Shown here piece by piece: positions 8,770 to 16,460 of a stretch of 64,000 bases of DNA. The stretch is taken from the NCBI RefSeq assembly GCF_016522075.1, contig NZ_JAEHFW010000003.1, forward strand, positions 186,001 to 250,000, written 5' to 3'. The notes beneath the pieces were generated by a model. It worked only from the letters and a program-made list of their open reading frames with translations, had not been told where the DNA came from and ran no database searches. Position 1 is the first letter of the stretch. Every line of letters starts with the position of its first letter. A program made the translations under genes and the position numbers. Source of the DNA: Mucilaginibacter segetis. GTDB taxonomy: Bacteria > Bacteroidota > Bacteroidia > Sphingobacteriales > Sphingobacteriaceae.

Positions 8770-9207
8770 ATGAGCAAAGCAATAATTAAAACCGAAAAGG
8801 GCGACATGACCGTTCAGTTCTACGACAAGGATGCCCCTAACACTGTAGCTAACTTTTTAGATCTGGCTAAATCAGGTTTTTATAATAACGTTACCTTTCA
8901 CCGTGTTATCCCGAACTTTGTGATACAAGGCGGCGACCCAACAGGTACAGGCGCAGGCGGTTCAGGTAAACGCATCGACTGCGAATTAACCGGTGATAAC
9001 CAATACCACGATCGTGGTGTTTTATCAATGGCACACGCAGGCCGTAATACCGGCAGCTCACAATTTTTTATCTGCCACAGCCGCGATAATACGGCTCACC
9101 TTGACCGTAACCACACTTGCTTTGGTAAGGTGGTTGAAAACGTTGATGTGGTTGATGACATACGTGCAGGTGATAAAATTTTAGGAATAGATATAATTGA
9201 GGAATAA
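8770..9207 (+). CDS. Cyclophilin-type peptidyl-prolyl cis-trans isomerase
   Basis: Speeds prolyl bond isomerisation during protein folding. 145 residues with no signal peptide, so it is cytoplasmic. The single domain has FHRVIPNFVIQGGDPTGTG (active-site Arg and Gln), MAHAGRNTGSSQFFI and HLDRNHTCFGKV, the standard cyclophilin A signature blocks. It has a promoter directly upstream, and the DUF5606 gene follows 63 bases later, so the two may share a transcript that ends at the terminator at 9810. Confidence 0.93.
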   Translation: MSKAIIKTEKGDMTVQFYDKDAPNTVANFLDLAKSGFYNNVTFHRVIPNFVIQGGDPTGTGAGGSGKRIDCELTGDNQYHDRGVLSMAHAGRNTGSSQFFICHSRDNTAHLDRNHTCFGKVVENVDVVDDIRAGDKILGIDIIEE

Positions 9208-9270
9208 ATAGTAAGCAGCGGAGCAGCATTTTTTAGTGCTTCCCGATGAATTTACTCGCAACTAAATAAT

Positions 9271-9789
9271 ATGAATTTACACGGAATAGTAGCGGTATCA
9301 GGCAAACCCGGTTTGTGGAAAGCGCTGGCACAAAACAAAACGGGCTATGTGCTGGAGAGTTTGGACGCGCAAAAAATAAAACTGGTAGCAAACCTGTCGA
9401 CCGCTAAACTGGCGGCTTTAAATGAGATCACCATTTTTGGTTTGGAAGATGATATTAAACTATCGGATGTTTTTGAACGTATGAAAACTTCGGACAGTGT
9501 GCCTTCTGTTAAAGATGACGCGAAAAAAATGCGCGACTTTTTCCGCGAGGTTGCACCCGACCATGATGAGGAAAGGGTTTACGCCAGCGATATGAAGAAG
9601 ATCATTAACTGGTACCTGCTGTTAAAAGATCTGCCTTTGTTTAACGAGGCCGATCCCGCCGCCGCCCCGGTTGCTGAAGAAGCACCCGCTGCTGAAGAAC
9701 CTGTGAAAGAAGAAACATCTGCTGAGGAGCCCGCTGCTAAAGCCGCCCCTAAAGCAAAAGCAAAAAAGGCGCCGGCTAAAAAAGCTTAA
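9271..9789 (+). CDS. DUF5606-family protein with Ala/Lys-rich tail
   Basis: 172 residues. The N-terminal ~130 residues (MNLHGIVAVSGKPGLWKAL..., with FERM and VYASDMKKIINWY) match the DUF5606 family that is confined to Bacteroidota; its function is unknown. The last 40 residues are a low-complexity run of Ala, Glu, Pro and finally Lys (AKAKKAPAKKA), like the basic tails of histone-H1-like proteins, so binding to nucleic acid is possible (inference). A strong terminator follows 20 bases after the stop. Confidence 0.75.
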   Translation: MNLHGIVAVSGKPGLWKALAQNKTGYVLESLDAQKIKLVANLSTAKLAALNEITIFGLEDDIKLSDVFERMKTSDSVPSVKDDAKKMRDFFREVAPDHDEERVYASDMKKIINWYLLLKDLPLFNEADPAAAPVAEEAPAAEEPVKEETSAEEPAAKAAPKAKAKKAPAKKA

Positions 9790-9809
9790 GCAAATTTGAT
9801 AAATATAGG

Positions 9810-9843
9810 AAGCCCCGGTAGTTTATACTATCGGGGCTTTGTT
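9810..9843 (+). terminator. Intrinsic terminator after the DUF5606 gene
   Basis: A 12-bp stem (9810-9821 with 9828-9839, core AAGCCCCG/CGGGGCTT) has a six-base loop and is followed by a T-rich run (TTTGTTTT). Confidence 0.85.
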
Positions 9844-9857
9844 TTAAATGGGTGCTG

Positions 9858-10271
9858 TTACTCCGCGTCTACCGCATCATATACGATAACCTTTTCCCAA
9901 AGGTGGCTGCAGTTTTTTATAAATTCCTGATGTATGGGGTGGCTTTGGTAGCTTGCCTGCCCTTCCAGATCGCTGAAAAACATTAATTCGGATACGGCCC
10001 AGCTGTTATCAACTACGTCGCGTTTCTCGGTACTGGCTACTACGCCAATGCGCAGGTCTTTAATAACATCAATTTGTCGCAAGGTTTTTAGTCCGGCTAT
10101 GATCTTATCGCGATCCTCGGTTGAGCCGGGGTTTTTAAGCCAGAAGAATACGTGGTGTACTACGGGATATTTACTTTTTTCCATATGTATTATTGGTGAT
10201 GCAGCAGCAACGGCGGTGCCTGCGGCTACCGTAGCGGCTGTTGCTATAAAATTTCTTCGGGTGGTGCTCAT
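9858..10271 (-). CDS. Dabb-family protein with Tat signal peptide
   Basis: 137 residues. The N terminus, TTRRNFIATAATVAAGTAVA, carries a twin-arginine motif and a hydrophobic Ala-rich segment, so it is probably exported folded. The remainder (VVHHVFFWLKNPGSTEDRDK ... LMFFSDLEGQASYQSHPIHQ) is a stress-responsive alpha/beta-barrel (Dabb) domain, which usually dimerises. No enzymatic residue set is evident. It lies 33 bases downstream of the CDF exporter gene on the same strand and may be co-transcribed. Confidence 0.8.
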   Translation of the reverse strand: MSTTRRNFIATAATVAAGTAVAAASPIIHMEKSKYPVVHHVFFWLKNPGSTEDRDKIIAGLKTLRQIDVIKDLRIGVVASTEKRDVVDNSWAVSELMFFSDLEGQASYQSHPIHQEFIKNCSHLWEKVIVYDAVDAE

Positions 10272-10304
10272 ATTAGGTATATAAAAGTTTTGTTATATTG
10301 TTAT

Positions 10305-11219
10305 CTAACATTCCGGCTGCCCGCATTCTTCATCTGCAAATTCGGGTTCAAAGGTACTGTGACTTATGGACAGGTGCTCCAGCCGGTGACGCAGGTCTTG
10401 TTTTATGTCGTCAAAAATTTGCATATCCTCAGGGTCTACCACCAGGTGGGCGGTAAGCGCGTTCTCGGTAGTACTTAGCGCCCAAACGTGCATGTGGTGC
10501 ACATCAACTACGCCTTTAGCCTTCATTAGTTCGGCTTTTATTTTTTCAAGGTCGATGTCTTTTGGCACGCCGTCCATTTCCAGTCGCAGGCTATCGGTAA
10601 GCAGGCTCCATGTTCCGCTTAGTATCACTACAGCTATAATAATACTCACGGCGCTATCTACCCAAAACCAATGGGTAAAGTATATAATAATGCCCGATAT
10701 TACCACCCCTAATGATACTATGGCATCAACCGCCATGTGCAGATAAGCGCCTTTAACATTCAGGTCGGTATCTTTGTTTTTCACAAAAAGCCATGCTGTA
10801 AAGGCGTTTATGGCAATTCCTGCAAAGGCTACCCAGGCAACTGTGCTACCCGCTACGTTTGCTGGCTGCATAAACCGCATAACCGCCTCGTAAACGATGA
10901 AGCCCACAGCGGCAAACAAAATTACCGCGTTGAAAAACGACACCATAATGGTTGACCGTTTATACCCATAGGTGTACTTGCTGTTTGCGCTTGCTTTAGA
11001 TAGCTTAAAAGCCAGTAATGCCAGCGCCAGCGATGCCACATCGCTAAGATTATGACCGGCATCTGTTAACAACGATAACGAACCGCTGAGTATGCCCGCA
11101 ATTACCTCGATAAGCACAAAGGCCGAATTGAGCACTATACCTACAATAAAGGCCGTGTTCAGGTGGTCAAGCTTCGGGGTGTGGTCGTGATGGTGATGTC
11201 CGGAATGATCGTGAGCCAT
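10305..11219 (-). CDS. Cation diffusion facilitator (zinc/cobalt/cadmium exporter)
   Basis: 304 residues and six membrane helices. The His-rich N terminus (HDHSGHHHHDH) suggests metal binding. TM2 has TDAGHNLSD and TM5 has HMAVDAIVS, giving the His/Asp transport site of CzcD/ZitB-type exporters. A cytoplasmic C-terminal domain (HHMHVWALS) follows, as in the family. It exports divalent metals, probably zinc, by proton exchange. It is the second gene of a minus-strand group rlmH, this gene, Dabb. Confidence 0.92.
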   Translation of the reverse strand: MAHDHSGHHHHDHTPKLDHLNTAFIVGIVLNSAFVLIEVIAGILSGSLSLLTDAGHNLSDVASLALALLAFKLSKASANSKYTYGYKRSTIMVSFFNAVILFAAVGFIVYEAVMRFMQPANVAGSTVAWVAFAGIAINAFTAWLFVKNKDTDLNVKGAYLHMAVDAIVSLGVVISGIIIYFTHWFWVDSAVSIIIAVVILSGTWSLLTDSLRLEMDGVPKDIDLEKIKAELMKAKGVVDVHHMHVWALSTTENALTAHLVVDPEDMQIFDDIKQDLRHRLEHLSISHSTFEPEFADEECGQPEC

Positions 11220-11317
11220 ACGGTAAAGTTAATTAAAGATGTGCAAATTTCAGATGTGCAGATAAATTACCTTATTGAAAATGTGCAACCCATTTTCATG
11301 CCAGCATTTCCGCACGT

Positions 11318-11791
11318 TTATTGGTGATGATAGGGTTCGCCTTTAATGATGGTGAAAGCCCGGTAAAGCTGTTCCACAAAAAACAGGCGCACCATTTGGT
11401 GTGAAAAAGTCATGCGGCTTAGCGATAATTTATCATTTGCTCGCTGATATACCGATTCATCAAACCCGTAGGGGCCGCCTACTACAAATACCAAACTGCT
11501 TACTGAATTTACGGCCCGTTTATTTAGATAATTGGCAAATTGTACCGAGGTAAATTCCTGCCCGCCCTCGTCAAGTAATATCAAATTATCTTGCGGCGAT
11601 ACTTTTTTAAGTATCAGTTCGGCTTCTTTTGTTTTTTGCTGCTCTTCGGTTAAAGCCTTGGTGTTCTTTAGTTCGGCCAGTTCAATAATATCCAGTTTGG
11701 TATAATGCTTAATGCGTTTTACATATTTTTCAATGCCATCTTTAAGGTAAGCATCTTCGGTTTTGCCAACGGTTATAAAAGTGATCTTCAT
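11318..11791 (-). CDS. rlmH: 23S rRNA pseudouridine-1915 N3-methyltransferase
   Basis: A small SPOUT-class methyltransferase acting on helix 69 of 23S rRNA. 157 residues, the usual size. The C-terminal knot region is fully recognisable: FVVGGPYGFD, LSLSRMTFSHQMVR and YRAFTIIKGEPYHH, ending at the characteristic YHH-Q tail. The start ATG at 11789-11791 gives the standard MKITFITVGKTE N terminus. Confidence 0.95.
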   Translation of the reverse strand: MKITFITVGKTEDAYLKDGIEKYVKRIKHYTKLDIIELAELKNTKALTEEQQKTKEAELILKKVSPQDNLILLDEGGQEFTSVQFANYLNKRAVNSVSSLVFVVGGPYGFDESVYQRANDKLSLSRMTFSHQMVRLFFVEQLYRAFTIIKGEPYHHQ

Positions 11792-11873
11792 ATACAGGGC
11801 CGAAATGTTATGTATTTGTTGTAAAATTGAAAACTTGTAAAACTATCTAAAATAAAAACGATACCCCAAATAA

Positions 11874-13685
11874 ATGGAACAGGATATTTTAAACAACTAT
11901 AAACAGGCGGCGGAAGCGGCAGCTAATGAGGCTGAGAAATATAAAAAACTTGCCAATACCTATTCTTTGTTAAGGTTAGGGATTTTCGGCCTGATGATAT
12001 TCGCTATATACCTTACTATAACCCGGGATACTTTTACCATTATGGCTGTTGCATTTGTTGTTCTGCTATTTGGTTTTGCCTGGCTGGTTTCCCGTCAAAG
12101 CGGATACGAAAGCCAACGCGATTATTATCTTGATCTGCAAAAGATAAATGAGAACGAAATAGCCGGACTAACTAATGGAGGAAATCTGTATGATAATGGT
12201 CAGGACTATAGTAACGATAAGCACTTTTACACTTCAGATCTGGACGTTTTTGGTAACAACTCGCTGTTTCATTTAATAAACCGTGCAGCTACGTCTGCCG
12301 GGAATGACAAACTGGCGGCATGGCTAAATGCACCTGCTGACAAGGACACGATTTTGTTACGCCAGGAAGCCGTAGAAGAAATATCCGCTAAAAACGACTG
12401 GAAGGTAAATACGCAAACCAAGCTGCTATTTGCAAATAAGGAAGATACCGACCAAATGAAACGCCTGTTTATTTATTTAAGCATGCCGTTAAATTTACCC
12501 GGCGAAAAATGGTTAAGTATATATATTAAAATAGCGCCGTATTTGTTGTTCGGTGTATTGATCGTTAGTGCATTTTATCCTGTTTTTACATTAGTTGCTA
12601 CCGCGATAGCATTTTTCAACATGTTTATATTGGTATCAAAAGGCAGTTATATTTTAAAAGCGGGTGCAGTTGCCGATAAAATTGGGGCTGTGCTGGCAAA
12701 TTATGCTGTTGTATTTAAAGCGATTGAAAATAACGAATGGCAATCTAAACGGTGCCTGGAGCTGAACGGAAAACTTCAAAAAAACAAAACTTCAAAAAAT
12801 ATAGAAGAATTATCCAAATTCATTAACAAGCTTGGCTATAGCCTTATTATGATAGTTGGCTTTGTGCTGAATGTGTTTTTTTTATGGGCGTTAAAGCAAA
12901 TTATAAATATCGAGAACTGGAAACGTGATAACCACACTAACCTGGAAGAAGCCTTTGATGTGATCGCTGAATTTGAGGCGCTGATCAGTATCGCGGTACC
13001 TGCCATTAATTATCCGGAGTGGACATTTCCGCTGATCGCCGATACAGAGGGTTATACCTTAACGGCTAAAAATATCGCTCATCCGCTTATCCGCTCTGCA
13101 AACCGTGTAGCTAATAATTACGAGTTGGAGGATGCTTATCATATCGACATCATCACCGGGTCAAATATGGCGGGGAAAAGCACCTTCCTGCGTACCGTTG
13201 GGATTAATACCGTGCTTGCGCTGGCGGGTGCGCCTGTTTGCGCGTCGCACATGCAGGTGTCGGTTATTACTATTGTAAGCTATATGCGTATTAAAGATTC
13301 GCTTAAAGAGAGTACCTCAACCTTTAAAGCCGAACTCGACAGGCTGCAAATGCTGCTTGCTGCCGTAAGTAAGGATAGCCGTGTTTTCTTTTTGATTGAT
13401 GAGATGCTGCGGGGTACTAATTCCGTAGATAAATACCTTGGCTCCAAAGCGGTAATTGAGCAGCTGATAAGTAAAAGGGGAGTAGGCATGGTAGCCACAC
13501 ACGATCTGCAGATTGCCCGCTTAGAAGATAAGTACCCTGCTTATGTGCGTAACTTTTATTTTGATATACAGGTGCAAAACGGCGAAATGCTGTTCGATTA
13601 TAAAATTAAGCACGGAGAGTGTAAAACCTTTAACGCATCACTGTTGCTGAAACAGATAGGGATAAATGTAGAGGAGGAGGAGTAG
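11874..13685 (+). CDS. Membrane-anchored MutS-like ATPase
   Basis: 603 residues. Two hydrophobic helices lie at about residues 30-73, a further hydrophobic hairpin at about 217-260 and one at about 322-341. From residue ~425 comes a MutS-type ATPase: GSNMAGKSTFLRT (Walker A), FFLIDEMLRGTNS (Walker B) and MVATHDLQIARLE. The mismatch-recognition and connector domains of MutS1 are missing. The ATPase core keeps its catalytic motifs, so it is likely active, but a role in mismatch repair is doubtful for a membrane protein. Homologues are frequent in Bacteroidota, usually named 'MutS-related'. Confidence 0.8.
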   Translation: MEQDILNNYKQAAEAAANEAEKYKKLANTYSLLRLGIFGLMIFAIYLTITRDTFTIMAVAFVVLLFGFAWLVSRQSGYESQRDYYLDLQKINENEIAGLTNGGNLYDNGQDYSNDKHFYTSDLDVFGNNSLFHLINRAATSAGNDKLAAWLNAPADKDTILLRQEAVEEISAKNDWKVNTQTKLLFANKEDTDQMKRLFIYLSMPLNLPGEKWLSIYIKIAPYLLFGVLIVSAFYPVFTLVATAIAFFNMFILVSKGSYILKAGAVADKIGAVLANYAVVFKAIENNEWQSKRCLELNGKLQKNKTSKNIEELSKFINKLGYSLIMIVGFVLNVFFLWALKQIINIENWKRDNHTNLEEAFDVIAEFEALISIAVPAINYPEWTFPLIADTEGYTLTAKNIAHPLIRSANRVANNYELEDAYHIDIITGSNMAGKSTFLRTVGINTVLALAGAPVCASHMQVSVITIVSYMRIKDSLKESTSTFKAELDRLQMLLAAVSKDSRVFFLIDEMLRGTNSVDKYLGSKAVIEQLISKRGVGMVATHDLQIARLEDKYPAYVRNFYFDIQVQNGEMLFDYKIKHGECKTFNASLLLKQIGINVEEEE

Positions 13686-13722
13686 CAATTAAACTGTTTG
13701 AACTGATTATCCGGCAACACTC

Positions 13723-13757
13723 AAAAAAAAGCTCCTCACAATTATGAGGAGCTTTTT
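13723..13757. terminator. Bidirectional terminator between MutS-like gene and TonB-family gene
   Basis: The stem GCTCCTCA/TGAGGAGC (13731-13738 with 13745-13752, six-base loop) is flanked by A8 upstream and T5 downstream, so it can work for both convergent genes. Confidence 0.85.
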
Positions 13758-13784
13758 AGGTAGATGGATTATATATTATTTTGA

Positions 13785-16343
13785 TTATTTAGGGCGTGTT
13801 CCTGTTGGAGCGCCACCTGCCGGTGCGCCGCCAATGCCACCATTTTGATCGCCGCCTATCTGATCATCATTATTAATGTTCTTTTTAGGTTGTTGATTGA
13901 ATTTAATTTTACCAAAGCTGTAGCTGAATGTTATACCAAATGATTGGAACGGAAACTGCGTACGGCTGATCTGGCTGAAGCCGGGGCTTGATATGTTTTG
14001 GTTAAAGCTTTTGTTAACCGCAAATGGTTGTACGGTGTTAAAGCCAATGCTTGCTTTTTTATCGTCAAACTGTTTTTTGATACCAAACACATAAATGCCG
14101 AATGAAGGGCTTGAACCTTGTATGGTACGGCGTGGTGAGTTAACAAAACCAAACGCTTCGAAAATAATATCCTTAGGTAAATTTACCGATGCACTACCAA
14201 ACATGGTGTACTGTAGGCGTGTTTTAAGCGCATCAGCGTTAATTGAACCTACATAAGGTGCATATACGCTTGGATGATAGGTAAATGCGTTTACACTACC
14301 GCGAATGGTTAAAGGTTTAATAGGATTAACGGACCCGAAGAAACTTGCACCCCATGAGTTGTTTTCGGCTACGTTATTCTGAACTGTACGTGTACCAATA
14401 ACTGTTTCTCCGTTTACGGTCTCTGAAATTGGCACTGCAATACCTTCAATTAAATTACTGGTGTTTTTGTAATACACTGAAAAGTTTAATACTGATGATT
14501 TAATAAAGGTATTATAGTTTAACTCAACAGTTTGCGATACTTCAGGAGCCAGGTTAGGGTTACCTACCGATTGCGATTGTATGTTGGTTCTGTTAATGAA
14601 CGGGTTAAGCACCTGTAAAGACGGCCTTTGTATACGTTTGCTGTATGATAGCTTAAAAGTATTTGTGCCCATTACTTTTTGTATAGTTAAGCTGGGTACA
14701 TAGGTATTATAACTGGCGGTAAAAGGCGATAATTGCTGTTGGTTGGAGCCACTTGCATAAGGTGTTTTAGGGTCGCCTTTTATCTGTGTATTCTCATACC
14801 TAAAACCTGCCAATACCGAGTAATTTTTGGGCAATGTGATGGTAAACACGCTATAACCTGCGTATACGTTTTGGTTATAATCATACAGGTTGGAATTCTC
14901 GGTATCCAATATCGGGTTACTGCCGTCAGTATCTACCGAGAAAATGTTGTAATCGCTGTTTATGCGCCTTTGTATGGTTTTACCTCCTGCTTCAAATTTC
15001 AGCTTTTTATTAATAGGCAAACTATAATCTGTTTGTGCGGTATATTCATTGTTTTCACCGTTATTATTTCCCATTTGGCTGGGTTGCTTAGCGGTAAATA
15101 AATTGGTATAATCTGTTTTGATTATGCTATGGCTCCACTGGCCGGACACGGTAAGTTCATGCCCTTCCTTTTTAAACTTATGGGTATAATCTAAATTCCA
15201 GTCAAAACCGCTGAATTTATTGTGATTTGTACTCTTCCCAATATAATCAATGCTTTTTGCCGGGTCATTAAAATCCTGTATGCTGTAATCACCATTACCA
15301 TTTGTGTTAAAACCGCCATCACTTAAAGCAAGTGTACTGTTAATGCTATTAAAACCATTAAACTCATAACCGGCGGATAATGTGCCTCTTGCACCATGAC
15401 GTTTAGTTTCGTTACTGGTGTTATTTAAGTTATGCTGATTGATGCTGGCTGTTTGTATGGTTTGATCAAACACGGTGGTCATGGTTTGCGGCCAGGTAAG
15501 GTTACCACCTAAATTGGCAGAGAAATTGAAACGGTTTTTATTATAGTTTAAATTAATGTTACCGTTATTTTGGCGGGTACCCACACCACCACTTACTGAA
15601 CCGCTTATGCCTGATGCATTTTTGGTTTTTGTGATGATATTGATGATACCTGCAGAACCTTCGGCATCATATTTAGCTGAAGGTGAAGTAACCACTTCAA
15701 TGCTTTTGATCTGATCGGCAGGGATAGTTTTTAACACATCTGATAAACTTGCAGCTGTTGCGCCCGATGGTTTGCCGTTAATTAATACCCTAACATTGCC
15801 ATCGCCGCGGATAGCCACATTGCCATTCATATCTACAGATACCAATGGTACTTTCTGCAATACATCGGTAGCATTACCACCCTGTGCGGTAAGATCTTTT
15901 TCGGCGTTATAAACAATTTTATCTATCCGATTTTCAATAAGCGGGGCTTGCCCAACAACCGATACCTCTTTTAAAGCTTTGGCACTTGGTGCTATCAGTA
16001 ATTCGCCCATATCATTATCCGGTTTTGAGGCCGTAGTTTCAACCGGGTCATATGTTTTGGTTGGATAGCCTAAAAAGGATACGTTGATCTTGTATTTGCC
16101 TGCTTTAATGTTATCTAACTGGAAGTGCCCCTTGTCGTCGGTCAGCACGCCGTTCATCGGTGTTTTACTGCCACTGCGGAAAAGGCTGATGGTTGCGTAA
16201 TCAACAGGCTTTTTAGTGATAGAATCGATCACCGTACCTGATATTTTACCAACCACGCTTGAGCCGCCACCGCCTATGCCAAACTGGGCCTTAGCAGATA
16301 GGGAAACACAGAAGATTGCTATTAGTGTAAATATTCTTTTCAT
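13785..16343 (-). CDS. TonB-dependent receptor, outer-membrane beta-barrel family (OMP_b-brl_3 type)
   Basis: 852 residues with a signal peptide (ending SAKAQF). A carboxypeptidase-regulatory-like domain (KISGTVIDSITKKPVDYATI) comes first, then a plug domain (VLQKVPLVSVDMNGNVAIRG, VRVLINGKPSG, IEVVTSPSAKYDAEGSAGII), then a large barrel with IQRPSLQVLNPF. The C terminus is an odd Gly/Pro/Asn-rich tail after the barrel. The class is related to SusC-like receptors but lacks a SusD partner here. The substrate is unknown. A second, divergent member lies at 20669. Confidence 0.88.
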   Translation of the reverse strand: MKRIFTLIAIFCVSLSAKAQFGIGGGGSSVVGKISGTVIDSITKKPVDYATISLFRSGSKTPMNGVLTDDKGHFQLDNIKAGKYKINVSFLGYPTKTYDPVETTASKPDNDMGELLIAPSAKALKEVSVVGQAPLIENRIDKIVYNAEKDLTAQGGNATDVLQKVPLVSVDMNGNVAIRGDGNVRVLINGKPSGATAASLSDVLKTIPADQIKSIEVVTSPSAKYDAEGSAGIINIITKTKNASGISGSVSGGVGTRQNNGNINLNYNKNRFNFSANLGGNLTWPQTMTTVFDQTIQTASINQHNLNNTSNETKRHGARGTLSAGYEFNGFNSINSTLALSDGGFNTNGNGDYSIQDFNDPAKSIDYIGKSTNHNKFSGFDWNLDYTHKFKKEGHELTVSGQWSHSIIKTDYTNLFTAKQPSQMGNNNGENNEYTAQTDYSLPINKKLKFEAGGKTIQRRINSDYNIFSVDTDGSNPILDTENSNLYDYNQNVYAGYSVFTITLPKNYSVLAGFRYENTQIKGDPKTPYASGSNQQQLSPFTASYNTYVPSLTIQKVMGTNTFKLSYSKRIQRPSLQVLNPFINRTNIQSQSVGNPNLAPEVSQTVELNYNTFIKSSVLNFSVYYKNTSNLIEGIAVPISETVNGETVIGTRTVQNNVAENNSWGASFFGSVNPIKPLTIRGSVNAFTYHPSVYAPYVGSINADALKTRLQYTMFGSASVNLPKDIIFEAFGFVNSPRRTIQGSSPSFGIYVFGIKKQFDDKKASIGFNTVQPFAVNKSFNQNISSPGFSQISRTQFPFQSFGITFSYSFGKIKFNQQPKKNINNDDQIGGDQNGGIGGAPAGGAPTGTRPK

Positions 16344-16460
16344 TTCAGTTCATTTTCGTAATTGGAGGCGAAAATGGCTAAAATGTTACAGGCAAAAATC
16401 TTATTTATGTAAAATAGTGCTAACTGTAATGTATATGTTACACTAAGTCAGTTTTTTAAA

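Noticed and set aside
14733-15101. A 122-residue open frame opposite the TonB-family receptor
   Set aside because: Shadow of a long barrel gene; hydrophobic runs come from complementary codons.
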